Source of the DNA: Camellia lanceoleosa
Lineage: Eukaryota; Streptophyta; Magnoliopsida; Ericales; Theaceae
Assembly (NCBI GenBank): GCA_025200525.1
Contig: CM045761.1
Location: 79,761,551-79,825,550 of the forward strand
Length of the DNA stretch: 64,000 nt
Direction of reading: 5' to 3'
How positions within the stretch are numbered: the stretch's first letter is position 1; every line of letters begins with the position of its first letter. A model generated the notes under the pieces. The model was not told where the DNA came from, did no database searches, and was given only the letters and a program-made list of their open reading frames with translations. This document shows positions 1 to 10,700 of this stretch, in pieces. The position numbers and the translations under genes were made by a program.

Positions 1-846
1 GTAAGCTTTGGCAAGCTGTTGCTGGTATGCTGCAAGCTAGATTGTAGCTTTCTCTCTTCTTTCTTCCAGTAGGTCCAGATCTCGGGCTAAGAGCACATCG
101 TTAGACCCGTTCTCAACTCCTTGTGTTCTGATCCCTAGGATGCCGATCTCCAGTGGAATGACTGCTTCTGTGCCATAAGCCATGGCAAAGGAGGATTCCC
201 CTGTTGATCTTCTCGGCGTAGTGCGATATGCCCAGAGCACGTTGGGCAATTCGTCTACCCACTTTCCTTTTTCTTTGCTGCGGCCTCTTCTTTATTCCAT
301 CTAGGATGACTTTGTTTGATGCTTCGGCTTGCCCATTACTTTGGGGAAAGCTTGGTGTTGAAAAATAATTCTTTATCTTGAACTTTGCACAAAAATTCTT
401 GATGAGTTTGCTGTCAAATTGTGTTCCGTTGTCGCCAACCATTGCTCTTGGAATCCCAAATCGGTGATGATATTCTTCGGATGAAGTTCTTCACATCTAC
501 ATCTCGGATTTTGGCAAGGGGCTCTGCTTCTATCCATTTTGTGAAGTAGTCTGTTGCTACCAGCAGGTACTTCCGCTGTCCAGTTGCTTGGGGCAATTGT
601 CCAACGAGATCCATGCCCCATTGGGCAAATGGCCAAGAGTTGGAGCGAGGGTTGGTCGTGGTGGTGATGTATCAATGGTGCAAACCTCTGGCATTGTTCA
701 CACTTCTTCACATAGGCTTCCGCATCTTTTTGCATATAGGGCCACCAATACCAGGTAATGGCCTGTGAGCTAACGATCTCCCTGCGTGGCTTCCAAACTC
801 CTTCATGAATTTCATACAAAAAGTCTTCGACCAAGAGGGTGTACAC
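1..846 (-). pseudogene. Integrase of Ty3/gypsy pol, C-terminus beyond window, frame-broken
   Basis: Pieces of integrase lie in several minus-strand frames. At 640-846 is the HHCC zinc-binding region (ending KKCEQCQRF). At 414-614 is the start of the catalytic core (MDLVGQLPQATGQRKYLLVA). At 113-442 are the second Asp and the Glu (VGDNGTQFDS and QAEASNKVIL). At 37-249 is the later WAYRTTPRRSTGESSFAMAY segment. The shifts between frames make it non-functional. It would have inserted element DNA into the genome. Confidence 0.8.
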
Positions 847-849
847 ACC

Positions 850-1476
850 TTAAAAGAGGTCGATGAAGGATCTTACGTAGAGATGTCCTTGCGTCAGGCT
901 GAATCTTACCGACTTCAGTCTGACCTTGTGTGCTTCCTTTCGATCTTCTGGCAGTTTTCCCTCTTTCAGGAATGCAACAATTGCATCCATCCAGCTTGGC
1001 CCCATGTCCACACATAATGCTTCTTGCATTGTGTTCGGTGGCTCTATGCTCGGGCCTGGTAGGTAATCAATCATTATTGTCCTCGTCTTCCCGGTTTGCA
1101 CTGAACTTGCCAAATTGGCCAGCGCGTCGACATGGTTGTTATCATCTCGGCTAACCTGAAGGAGTCGGCAGTTTTGAAACATGTCTGCCAGCCTGATGAC
1201 TTCTTTTGCGTATGCCGACATCCTTTCATCTCGGGCAGCAAACTCTCCTGTAGTTTGATTCACTATAAGTTGTGAGTCACAAAAAACTATTACTTCATAC
1301 GCCTCTCTTGCCGCTCTTTCTTCGGTCCGGCAATCGATTGCTTCATATTCCGCCTCATTATTGAGGCTTTGAACCCCGATCGAATGGTGTTCCAATATCT
1401 CCCCATCGGAAATTAGCACTACTCGCCTCGCACCTGCGGTTTGAGCTTCCATCAACAAAAAGTTGAAAGGAGTCAC
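850..1476 (-). pseudogene. Second (archaeal-type) RNase H domain of Tat-lineage pol
   Basis: This 208-codon frame carries an RNase H1-like fold signature: ISDGEILEHHSIGVQSLNNE, then EAEYEAIDCRTEERAA, then VFCDSQLIVNQTTGEFAARD and VDALANLAS. The D, E and D spacing fits an active RNase H. The matching N-terminal strand (LFVDGSSN) lies in the neighbouring frame just above 1476, so a frameshift separates them. An extra RNase H domain between the first one and integrase is a published hallmark of Tat-lineage elements, and I use it for classification. Confidence 0.75.
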
Positions 1477-1499
1477 CGATGTAGATCTTTGCGGTGCAG

Positions 1500-1861
1500 T
1501 TTTTCCTTCCTCGGTTGCTTACCCTTTGGTAGGCTTCTCCTTCCTTGTTTGGACATCGTTCATCTCGGCTCCAGCGAATGGGATGTTCGATGTATTCAGC
1601 GAGAACTTCGGCGAAGTCGGCCAATACTTGGCCCTTAATTGCGGTTCTTGGCCTGAACTCCAGGTCGTACTGGCCCAAAATTACTGCCCATCTTGCAATT
1701 CTTCCAGTCAAGTCTCCTTGTTGCAATAAGGATTTTAATGGGTGCTCTGTCAGAACCACTATCTTGTGAGCTTGAAAATAATGGTTTAGCTTCTTTGAGG
1801 CCATTACCAAGGCCAACATTAATTTCTCCAGTGGTAAATACTTTGTTTCTGCATCGGCCAA
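1500..1861 (-). pseudogene. RT-associated RNase H domain of Ty3/gypsy pol
   Basis: The minus-strand frame starting at 1861 reads KYLPLEKLMLALVMASKKL, then HYFQAHKIVVLTEHPL and GRIARWAVILGQYDLEFRPR. This is the C-terminal half of the RNase H domain that follows reverse transcriptase in Ty3/gypsy elements. The upstream half lies in the broken stretch before it. It would degrade the RNA strand of the RNA-DNA hybrid. Confidence 0.75.
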
Positions 1862-2270
1862 GGTTTTACTTACATAGTAGGCGCATACATTCTCCCTTCT
1901 CTTCTCGGACGATCCACGGCACTTCTGCGTGTTACAAGCGCTAGGTATAAGAACAGTTCCTCCCGAGTTGAGGTGTTGAGAATTTGGAGCCGAGGTAAGG
2001 TACTTCTTCAGGTCGGCCAGAACGGCCTCACATTCCTCTGTCCATAGAAAATCCGTGGCCTATTTCACCAGTTTGAAAAAAGGTTTACACTTGTCCGAAT
2101 TTCGGCTTATGAACCTGTTTAGGGCTGCGGCCCTTCCAAGATGTATCTGAACTGTTTAGCCGACGGACTCTGTAATTCCGAATGGCCTTGATCGATCTGT
2201 GGCTTCAATGCCCTTCTAGTCACCGGTATCCCAAGAACTTCGGATCCGACTCCAAACGCGTTTCGATCGT

Positions 2271-2735
2271 TTAGTCGAGCCGATATGTTTTGAGTATGTC
2301 AAAGACCTCTTCTAAGTCAGTGAGATGATCCTTTGGTTCCTTGGTCTTCACGACCATATCATCGATGTATACTTCTACAGTTCGGCCAATCAAGTGTCTG
2401 AACATCTTGGTCACCAGCCTTTGGTAAGTTGCTCCTGCGTTCTTCAACCCAAAAGGCATGACTCTGTAACAATACAGACCTTTGGGAGTGATAAACGCTG
2501 TCTTCTCCTCATCTGGGGGGTACATGGCTATCTGGTGATATCCCCTATATGCGTCCAAGAAGCTCATCCTTCCATGTCCAGATGTGGCGTCCACCAACTG
2601 GTCGATCTTTGGCAGGGGGAAGCTGTCTTTGGGACAAGCTTTATTCAAATTTGTGAAGTCTCGCATCCTCCACTTGCCATTCTTCTTCTTTACTACCACG
2701 GTATTTGATAACCATGTCGGATAATTGGCTTCCAC
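2271..2735 (-). pseudogene. Reverse transcriptase domain of Ty3/gypsy pol
   Basis: A 154-codon open frame covers most of the reverse transcriptase palm and fingers. Visible motifs are VVVKKKNGKWRM, LNKACPKDSFPLP, SFLDAYRGYHQIAM, FGLKNAGATYQR and the catalytic YIDDMVV. One codon appears lost between WRM and DFTNLN, where relatives have CVDFT. The frame then breaks before RNase H (1862-2270 holds decayed thumb/connection sequence). The function would be copying element RNA into DNA. Confidence 0.85.
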
Positions 2736-3183
2736 GATGGCCTGGCCTCCGTGGTCTGTCTACTTCCTCTTCGTCTGCCTCGACGTGCATCAACCTCGGT
2801 CTTACGCTCGTTGTATTACAGGTTTGGTTCATCTGTCAGCGTTGAGTTTGTGGCATGTGACCTCGGGGTTAATGCGGGCATTTCATAAGGTGTCGGCGAA
2901 CACCTCAATATTTTTCCTCGAAAGGCTTCCAACTCCTTTCTTCTTCTTTGGCTAATCACATGTCGAGAAGAAAGAAGCGTTCCTCATCGCCCTCTTGGGC
3001 GAAGATTTTCTTCAATGCTTCTTCACTCTTCTCGTCGGCTCCTTGCCGACATCATCTAGGACCTTCATGTCCTCTTCTTCAACCTCTGCTTCCTCTGGTT
3101 CTCGAATCTTGCAAGTTAACTTCATTCTTTGCCATGGAGCAATTTTTACTTTAATCGATCTCTTCGATTTCCTCAATCCCATG

Positions 3184-3686
3184 TTACATTGGGAATCGTG
3201 GCGATTGATGCAAGGTTGAGGCTGCCCCATTGCATGCAACCACGGCCTCTCGGGATGATGTTGTAAGCGGCGTATCAATCACAATAAATTCTGTCCTCAT
3301 CTTCTTCGTGCGGCTTGTACCTCTAAGCTTGTTGCGCCTAAAAGGCCATGTCGGCGTTCCATTGAAGCCGACCATCGGGCCGTTGGTATTCCATGTCATC
3401 GGGGTGAAGGCCTAACTCCTTGTAGCATCGATATACATGATGTCGCATGAAAGCCTTGATCAATCAAGATCGTTTCACAGCACTCCCAACGGAGGGATAC
3501 TACCGGGGCATCATTGTCGGTGTCAACCATGTCAAGGTCGGCCTCTGTGAAGGTTATCATTGGTCCTTGGCAATCTTCGGCCGAGGTCTTTTCGATCCGA
3601 CTGGTTGACATCTTTGCAGATGTTTCACCCTCTGCGTCTCCCCGTATGTCGTTTTCATTCACCTTTGAGTGGATCACGTTAACCAC
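3184..3686 (-). pseudogene. Aspartic protease region of Ty3/gypsy pol (decayed)
   Basis: The minus-strand frames 3396-3686 and 3184-3399 contain ITFTEADLDMV and then TEFIVIDTP, which flank the protease in related plant elements. The catalytic loop, normally D-T/S-G, reads LIDQGF here, so the active site looks lost. A frameshift separates the two halves. The protease would normally cleave the Gag-Pol polyprotein. Confidence 0.65.
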
Positions 3687-5345
3687 CGAGGTCCACTGCC
3701 TGTGGTTGCCGCCTTTGCTGCTGGGGCAATCTTGCTGCTCTTCCCAGTTACGGCCTCATCCACTGTGTCTCTTAAATGGCCTTGCCTCACCAGATCTTCT
3801 AGATGTGCTTTAAGGGCTATGCAACCCTGAGTTGGGTGACCCTGCTCATTGTGGTAGGCACAACGTCTACCAAGGTTTCTCCCCATAAATTCTCCTTGTG
3901 CTCTTGCCGGCGCCTTGAAGTAGGGCTGATTTCGAATTTGGTCAAGGACTTTTTGGACCGGAATTCGGAACACCATCGTCACTGCTTGTTTAGCCCTCAA
4001 CTCTGTCTCCTGTTTGTTCTGTCCATTGTTACCTCAGCCTCGCTTCGGCGAGCCGTTGCCTTTTTCTGTTTTCGTCTCCTTGTTCCCCGAGGTATCTTCC
4101 TCGGCTCGTGCGTACTTCTCAATTCTTGCCATGAGTTCTTCCATGCTCTTTGGCAGGGTTTTTGCCAAAGATTTCCGCAATGGACAGTCATCCTTCAGGC
4201 CGTTCTTGAAAGATACGACCGCCACCTCCTGGTTGCATTCAGGTATTCGATTGAACACCTCATAGTACCTCTTTGCATAAGCCCTAAGGCTTTCGTCTTT
4301 GCTAATTTTTAGGGCCATCAACACATCCACCCTCAGTGGCTACAGTTTGTTTGTTATGAACCTGGCAACAAACATCTCGGCCAGGCCTTCCCAGCTCTTC
4401 ACGCTCCCTTTTGGTAGTTTGTGGAACCAGTCTGATGCAATCTTCCCGAAGGATGAAGGGAACACTTTGCAGAGCAACGGCTCGTTCCCACTATACAATG
4501 CCATTGAATTAAAAAATAATCCAACATGGAAGTTAGGGTCCGACTTACCATCATATATCTGGAGCCTCGGCATACTGAATCTTTTCGGCGCGACGAATCT
4601 ATCCAATTCTGCCGAGAATGGAGTCCTCGGCTTAACTGGGGAAGTTACTTCGGCTCCGGCATTCTCCTGTTTCCTCTTGAGGTAATCTCTTAAGTCCTCT
4701 TTACTTCTTCCTGCAGCCCGGCTTTCATTGGGTTTCAGCCTTTTCGGCGCACTACTCTCGGCCTCATGGTGGCCCCTTTTCGATCCTTCTCCGCAGGACG
4801 CGTCAAAACACAATATCCTCCCCGGAACATGTCGATGTTCCTTGGGATCTGCTTCCTTCTCGCGATATGTCCTTCGGGACTCTTCTCTTCTCGGCTCTTC
4901 TCGGCCGACTTCCCTGGAAGGTCGGTGAGAGTACCTTCCGCTCCTCGTGTCTTTGTGGGGCTTGGGATTTCTTTCCGTCCTTTCTTAGGCGATTCTTTCT
5001 TGGCATTGGTGTGTCCTGCAGCGGGTATGGCGGCTGCATGACATTGTTCTGCATCATGAAATTGACGACCGATTGAAGGTCTGCCAACTTATTTGCCATC
5101 TCCTTTACTTCTTCATCCCTCCTCAGACATCTATCTTTCCATGTCTGGAGGTCGTCCTCGTTATAGTATTTGCCCCTGTCCGCTTTCTTTGACGTATCAC
5201 CGTTTTGGCCGGCGGTGTTCTCTACGTGATTCTGATCACGAACTTCCTCGTTGTGGTCTCCTTTTTCCGCGTTAAGGTCGACGGGTCTTCCACTCCCAAC
5301 TGGAGTGTCGTCCCCAATCTTTTCCCTCTGCGTGTTACTGGCCAT
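3674..5345 (-). pseudogene. gag of Ty3/gypsy element (frame-broken)
   Basis: Three overlapping minus-strand reading frames (4803-5345, 4340-4813, 4034-4330) and a tail (3674-4000) make up a structural Gag. The N-terminal part begins MASNTQ just after the primer site and is rich in charged residues. The middle part has the retrotransposon gag domain, with WFHKLPKGS and AKRYYEVFNRIPECNQ motifs. The tail has a zinc-knuckle-like CAYHNEQGHPTQGC. Gag packages the element RNA into cytoplasmic particles. Frame changes and a stop near 4340 mean it cannot be translated as one protein. The same domain, in a separately decayed state, is at 61743-63222. Confidence 0.85.
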
Positions 5346-5360
5346 CTACTCTTCTTTCGT

Positions 5361-5377
5361 TCCCACAGACGGCGCCA
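5361..5377 (-). other. Primer-binding site of the left retroelement
   Basis: On the minus strand this reads TGGCGCCGTCTGTGGGA, starting 3 bp inside the LTR. TGGCGCC is the usual start of tRNA-derived primer sites in plant Tat-lineage elements. The second element has the same site at 63229-63245 with one change in the GGCGCC core. Confidence 0.75.
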
Positions 5378-5380
5378 AAT

Positions 5381-5919
5381 TGTGTGAGATAAATTCCGAT
5401 CACACTGCCCTCCTTAGGAATCCAGCTGTAGAACACAGGCAGAGTAGACGGCTCCCTGTAACCTGCACAGAAAGAAAAGGCTCCGGCGGTGGTTCTTCCA
5501 CCCGGGGGCACTCCGACGATCAAGTCAGTATCTCTCAAAGATAACCAGTGCTAGAATTACTGCTCAAGGCTACAAATTGCGTACCTTAGACCCGCCGGGG
5601 GTTCCCTTCTTTTATAATGTCTCTCCATCCTAGTCCCACTAGAAGTCTTACTTCTATGGACTCTCATTCAGTACATACTTTGGACTCTACAAGAGATAAG
5701 GATAAATTTCCTAAGAATACTATCCCTATCCATCTTGAAGTCTTTCTTCGTTCCAGGACTCTTGCCCCTTATCCGATCTTCTCGGATTCCGATATCTTCG
5801 GAGATAACCTCGGCAACCCCGAGATAACCTCGGCGTAACTGTCAAGTCACGTGATACCTCGGCTGACACTTCGGTGTCACCTCGGCCACGTGTTGGTACT
5901 CTGAAAATACATCCCCACA
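5381..5919 (-). repeat. 5' LTR of the left Ty3/gypsy element
   Basis: The segment begins TGTG and ends CCCCACA, giving TG..CA termini on either strand, and is about 539 bp. Its inner edge lies 3 bp from the primer-binding site. It aligns with the LTR at 60705-61244 (shared CCGGCGGTGGTT, CACTC and GATCAAGTCAG blocks). The TTTTATAA stretch near 5611 would read as a TATA box on the element's strand. The flanking 5 bp is GTATC at 5920-5924; the partner duplication is outside the window. Confidence 0.85.
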
Positions 5920-6085
5920 GTATCGAATAGAGATGCTTTTTAGAGATGCAAAATAAACTCTTAAGAAACCAATTTAATTATAATAAAGTTAATATATTCC
6001 AATATATCATGATATACAATAAACAACATATTGTAATTCTTTGCTTATTACTTTGTACCAATCATATTTTTGGTAGAATAAATAC

Positions 6086-6960
6086 TAGGGGTGAGTAGCG
6101 GATACACCGATCAGTCAAAACCGACCGAACCGAACCGATCCGCTGCATTTTGGACGGATGCGTGATGATGAGCGGACGGTTGTGGATTGATTTTCTCAAA
6201 TCCGCCAATTTGGCGGACGGATGGCGGATTTGAGATTCCTTTGGCCGCAACCGAACCGCCGAACCGCTAAACCACGAACACCCCTAGTAATTTATAAGAC
6301 TTTGTGTTTTCAATTGAAAAAGAGTTTAAATATTCCGTTGAAATTTTTTTTTTAACTTGAATATATTTTTTGAATTGAAAAAAATAAACGTATTGTTTAT
6401 CTATATTTTTTGATTTTTAAATCTAACTCTAAAAATAATAAATAGAAAATATGATATATGCTAGTTAGTTTTTGTTTTCAAAAACATATATAGATGTAAC
6501 AATACAGAGACATACAATCTCTACTACTACTCTGTTCATGGTTTTGGTAGTTTGAATCGTTTTTATATTTTAAGAACCACGGATTGTAATACTTTTTGTA
6601 AATGAATCATGCTGTGATTGTAATATGTGGATGAGGCATGTAGTGATTGTGATATTTTAAAGTTTCAAATTTTCTTTCTTTGGATGAGGCATACAGTGAT
6701 TGTAATACTTTTTTAAGTTATTGATTGTAATACTTTTTTTTTTTTTTTTTAGGAAGTGCACAAGTTGAATTATGTTGAAAATTTATAAAATTTTAAACCG
6801 CTAATCCGATTCGCATCCATCCGCCAAACCGCCAATCCGCTCAATCCACATCCGCCGGATTGGTAGACGGATGCGGATTGATTTTCTCCAATCCGCTAAT
6901 CTGGCGGATGGATGGCGGATTGAAGGTTCCGTGGTCGCAACCGATCCGCGCCCACCCCTA
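6086..6960. mobile_element. hAT-like MITE, 875 bp, 8-bp target duplication
   Basis: The ends are TAGGGGTG and CACCCCTA, inverted copies of each other, flanked by perfect 8-bp direct repeats ATAAATAC at 6078-6085 and 6961-6968. Eight-bp duplications with this terminus are typical of hAT elements. Both arms are built from CGGAT/ATCCGC-rich sequence. A third copy of the terminus (CACCCCTAG) lies internally near 6280. No transposase is encoded. Confidence 0.85.
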
Positions 6961-6968
6961 ATAAATAC

Positions 6969-7460
6969 CAATAGTTGGTAGATACGAGCCTTTCAATTTT
7001 AGTGTAATAATTTCAATAATACAAAATTTCTAGTATAATATTATTTTTATGAGTTTTGCTACTTTTTCTCATTTTATCACTCTCAATTGCACCTCTAATG
7101 ATATAGTAAGGAAGTAGAGCCCTACATAATTGAATATGTGACAAATCAAAAGTTGACATCTATCATTCCACATTAGAAGTAAAATTATGAAAGTTTTATT
7201 AGAAGTGTAAAACATTTTCCTATTTTTATTACAGTCATTGGGCAAATTATTTTTCTTCGACAATTGAATTCTATGATTGCAAAAATGTTACCTTTTAAAA
7301 AGATAAAAAGTTGAAACAAGGTATTTGTAGATGACCTATTTCACTTGAAATAATCTCTTTCATTTTTCTTTTTCTTTTTTTATTTTTTATTTTTTGGATA
7401 GAATTTATGTATTTATTTATTTTATAGGATCAAATTTTGTTAGAATTGTACTTCCCAATT
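6969..7460. other. AT-rich spacer, nothing recognised
   Basis: No motif, repeat boundary or coding-like frame stands out. Short open frames here have no recognisable composition. Confidence 0.5.
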
Positions 7461-7464
7461 AGTG

Positions 7465-7466
<2 letters not shown>

Positions 7467-7502
<36 letters not shown>

Positions 7503-7600
7503 GGACAAACGACCGCAACTTGAACCCTAAACTCTTGACCACCTTACTTTCAAGGGATCCTATTAGTACTAGTTGAGTTAACCTAAAAGCATTATGGAGT
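7467..7600 (-). mobile_element. Probable tRNA-derived SINE
   Basis: A run of about 34 T at 7467-7500 would be a poly(A) tail on the minus strand. Upstream on that strand are box-A-like (TAACTCAACTAGTACTAATAG) and box-B-like (GGGTTCAAGTTGCGG) polymerase III promoter elements in tRNA-like spacing. I could not find a clear target duplication, so the exact ends are approximate. Confidence 0.45.
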
Positions 7601-7897
7601 TTTTGTAGAAGTTAAAAATATTTTGTTAGATAGAAATTTTAATTACAACAAGATACAACTTTCCTTAAATAGCTAGATAGATTTTGTTTTGTGTAATAAG
7701 TAGCCAATCATAAAATGCCACAATGCTTAGGAAACTTTTTTTTTTTTTTTTGGAACTTAGAACAGTAACGCCATGTTTGTTTGGGCAGACTAGATTAAGT
7801 TGGACTAGCATTCCTATGACTAATAGTTTTAGGACTACGAATCTTTTTGAATTATGTATTCTATCCTATATTTAGATTGAGGTAGGATTATAAAGAA

Positions 7898-8035
7898 GGG
7901 AAATGTTAGGTGTCATGAAGAATTTTCATGAAAATCATCTGCACCGTTGGATCATGAGACATATACTTGATCTAACGGTGCAAATGGTTTTCATAATGAT
8001 TTTCATGAAAATTTTCATGAAACCTAGCATAACCC
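7898..8035. mobile_element. Mutator-like MITE, 138 bp, 9-bp target duplication
   Basis: The ends GGGAAATGTTAGGT and (reverse complement) GGGTTATGCTAGGT form inverted repeats that extend through TTTTCATGAAAATCAT on both sides. It is flanked by perfect 9-bp repeats TATAAAGAA at 7889-7897 and 8036-8044, the length expected for Mutator-like elements. Confidence 0.85.
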
Positions 8036-8446
8036 TATAAAGAAAGACTAATAGTCTAAACTTTAGCTTAGTGTTCCAATTTATATCACATCCCCTCTAT
8101 GGGATTGAATAGTTGTAGGATATCATATATGGATAGATTATTAATCCGTACTTTAATTGTTTAACCAAACATTAAATTAATAATTTTATTAGATTATTAA
8201 TCCAATCTTAAGCTCATGTCCATCCAAATAAATATGGCCTAATTTGATTAACAAATTATAGTTGGGTTAATTCTTTGGTTCTAAATCCCAAAATTTTATC
8301 CAAATAACAATATAAGCAGTTTGTTAGGATCTTATCTATTAGCACGCGCCAAATGCATAATCTTCCCATAATTTTTATGCTAATCCCAAAAGAAAAAAAT
8401 CAATACGTCCACCACCCTCATCATCATCTTATTCTTCTTCTACTTG

Positions 8447-8448
<2 letters not shown>

Positions 8449-8493
<45 letters not shown>
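8449..8493. repeat. (CT)n(AT)n microsatellite
   Basis: About 16 CT units are followed by about 6 AT units. Similar pyrimidine-plus-TA tracts recur in the window (24793-24829 and 36351-36399). Confidence 0.9.
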
Positions 8494-8494
<1 letters not shown>

Positions 8495-8550
8495 TAATTC
8501 TTATTGTTCTGAAATCTTTTGCACCCAGTGGCCCTTGCTTGTCTTTTTTG

Positions 8551-8645
8551 TTTTGAAGTACGTACTTTGGATGAAGGAATAAGAATGCCGTCTGAGTTAA
8601 TACAGAGAAACTGGGACGAGACTGACAACATCCTCAAACATTTCG
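8551..8645 (+). other. Exon-like open stretch, unidentified
   Basis: The sequence around 8585-8644 translates to MPSELIQRNWDETDNILKHF and ends at a good donor (TTTC|GTATGT or nearby). It looks coding but is isolated in AT-rich DNA. I recognise no family, and no partner exon is evident. It may be a fragment of a decayed gene. Confidence 0.2.
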
Positions 8646-8719
8646 TATGTTCACTCTCTCTACTTTCCATTGTTTTACATTCCCACTCACTCCACACACA
8701 CACGCACATACATACATGA

Positions 8720-9230
8720 ATAATATTTGGGAGCTAATAGTAGAGCTCTAATGGTGTAAGTCCTATAGTGATAGTGATATGAAAAATGAGTGGGAGTATT
8801 AATTAATATTATCACTAATGATGTAGCAGTAAATTTTATCATGAATGATTTGATGTTTTGATCTTAGTATTGTATTTTTTTTATTGAGTGTCATGTCATT
8901 AGTAATCTTTTAAAGTTCTAAAATTTGTGGTTTCTATCATTGTTGTAGTGATATTTATGTCTCGTATTTTTTTTTTTAAATTAACAAGTGTTTAAACTCT
9001 ATTTTTAAAGAGATACATACATATATATATATATATATATGGGTTTCGAGGGAGTAAGGGGCGATCCCCTCCTCCGATTTTAAAAAGTGCTTTATTTATT
9101 AATATTAATTATTTTAAATTCTATTGATTCGCCTTCTTTTATTTTTTTTTTTAAAAAGAATTTAACAATTTCCACTAAACATAACAATAAAATTTGGTGT
9201 TTCACGATTAGTGCCGACAGATTGTTTGAG
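8720..9230. other. AT-rich spacer, nothing recognised
   Basis: This is low-complexity AT sequence with T runs and a short (AT)n tract near 9018-9040. I see no gene or clear repeat boundary. Confidence 0.5.
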
Positions 9231-9237
9231 GGTAAAT

Positions 9238-9870
9238 TACACTTTGTAATCTTATATTTTGTATCAAATTTCATTTTGATTTTTACTTATGAAATTATGA
9301 CAGTTAATTTCTAATATTTTCGTCAAATCTCACTTTGACATCTACTCATAAAATTGTGACAATCAATCCCCTACATTTTTTGTCAAATCTTATTTTAGCT
9401 CTACTCATAAAATTGTAACAGCCAATCTCCTACACTTTTGATTGAATTTCATTTTAATATCCATAAATGTATCAATTAATGTTCTCATTATGATACTTTA
9501 TTGTTTAAATGTTTAATAGAATACAGTTATGTAACAAGAATGTAACTATGCAATGATGGAAAGAGAGGAATATTATCAATATTTTTCACTAAAATACTAT
9601 TTGTCTTACGTGATAAGCACGTGAGAGTTATATATATATATATATTTGTATGCTGAAAATTAATTGAGATGAAAATTCAAGAGTTTTTGAAATAAAATAA
9701 AAAAAAGGCAGAAGAAAAATCGAAGAGAAAGAAATAAGAATAGATAAAGACTATGTTATTGTTTCATGTGTAGAGGTCAAAATAGAATTTGACAAGAAGT
9801 TAAAAAGATTGAGTGTCATGATTTCATATATAAAGATCAAAATAAGATTTGATGTAAAATGTAGGGATGT
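9238..9870. repeat. Foldback-type repeat with ~60-bp subrepeats
   Basis: The left arm (9238-9470) has four imperfect copies of a roughly 60-bp unit containing TCAAATYTCATTTTGA and ACTCATAAAATTGTGACA. At 9765-9860 are at least two copies in reverse complement (GTCAAAATAGAATTTGAC, GATCAAAATAAGATTTGATG). Arms of inverted subrepeats suggest a foldback or Mutator-like MITE. I could not fix target duplications. Confidence 0.5.
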
Positions 9871-10209
9871 AAATATTTTATATTGATTTTTTATAACTCA
9901 ACAAGAGTATAGAAAAATATATTTATTTATATATATTCTTTATGCTATTTTCACCTTTTATGTTAGTAGAAATTAATATTATAATCCACACTTCTTAAAT
10001 ATTTTTGTTAGAATTGATATTCGCCCTTCTATATTAGAATCTTTTCCCTCTATACACACACGTATCTCACAGTACTTTGTGCAGAATCTTGAGATCTGAA
10101 ACCTTTCTGACACTTTCCTCATGCAACCCACCATTGAATTGTTCACCTTTGCAGATGATCCAAAGTTAAACAATTTAACAGCATAACTGGATAAAAAGTA
10201 GAAGAATGT

Positions 10210-10700
10210 TTGGCAGCTCGAGAGTTTGCCTTCTCGAATTTTCTTAATGTTTAAAACGATGTCGTTTTGGATATTAGTTTTTTTTTTTTTTTTTCTTTTT
10301 TTCCTTCCATTTTCAAGTCTATAGAGGGAGAGAAAGAGAACAGAGAAAGAGGAGAGGGGAAGAGGAGGAGAGAGGGAGAAAGCTCGCCGCCGATCGTCGC
10401 GTGTGCCTCCGCCGCCACCGATCGTCGCAGTAGCAGCTTGTCGCCTCCGCCGATCGTCAGCTCATCGCCTCCGCCTCCGCCTCCCCCTCCCCCGAATATT
10501 ATGCCCCCTCCAGTCCCTCATTCTCCTCCTTTCTCCTCCTCCTCCTTCTCCCTCCTCCCTCCTCTTCTCTGATCTTCCTTCTTCTTCTGCACAAAAAAAA
10601 AAAAAAACAAAACAAAACAAAAAAAAATCAAAACAAAACAAAACAAAAACGGCGTCGTTTTTTATTAGGGGGATTCGGGGAGGTAGCTTTCGAGTTACGT
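10210..10700. repeat. GC-rich repeat, copy 1 (relative at 37104-37570)
   Basis: The block is unlike its AT-rich surroundings. A purine-rich stretch (GAGAAAGAG) leads into CCGCCGATCGTCGC repeats, then a CTCCTT-rich pyrimidine tract, an A-rich tract, AAACGGCGTCGTTTTT and GGGGGATTCGGGGAGG with TTCGAG. The same order occurs at 37104-37570. An AAAACGATGTCGTTTTGG-like motif at about 10253 faces the one at about 10646. It is probably a non-autonomous DNA element; the ends are uncertain. Confidence 0.5.

Larger units (their letters stand above)
1..5919 (-). mobile_element. Ty3/gypsy LTR retrotransposon, Tat/Retand-type, 3' end cut by window start, decayed
   Basis: Read on the minus strand the order is 5' LTR, primer-binding site, gag with a zinc knuckle, protease, reverse transcriptase, RNase H, a second RNase H-like domain, and integrase. 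That order is Ty3/gypsy (integrase last). The additional RNase H-like domain after the RT-linked one, the CAYH..GH..C knuckle and the YIDD reverse transcriptase motif fit the plant Tat/Retand lineage as known for that family. Coding regions are split among frames by stops and frameshifts, so the copy is not autonomous now. The 3' LTR and the end of integrase lie left of the window. A relative with most of pol missing sits at 60705-63258. Confidence 0.9.
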
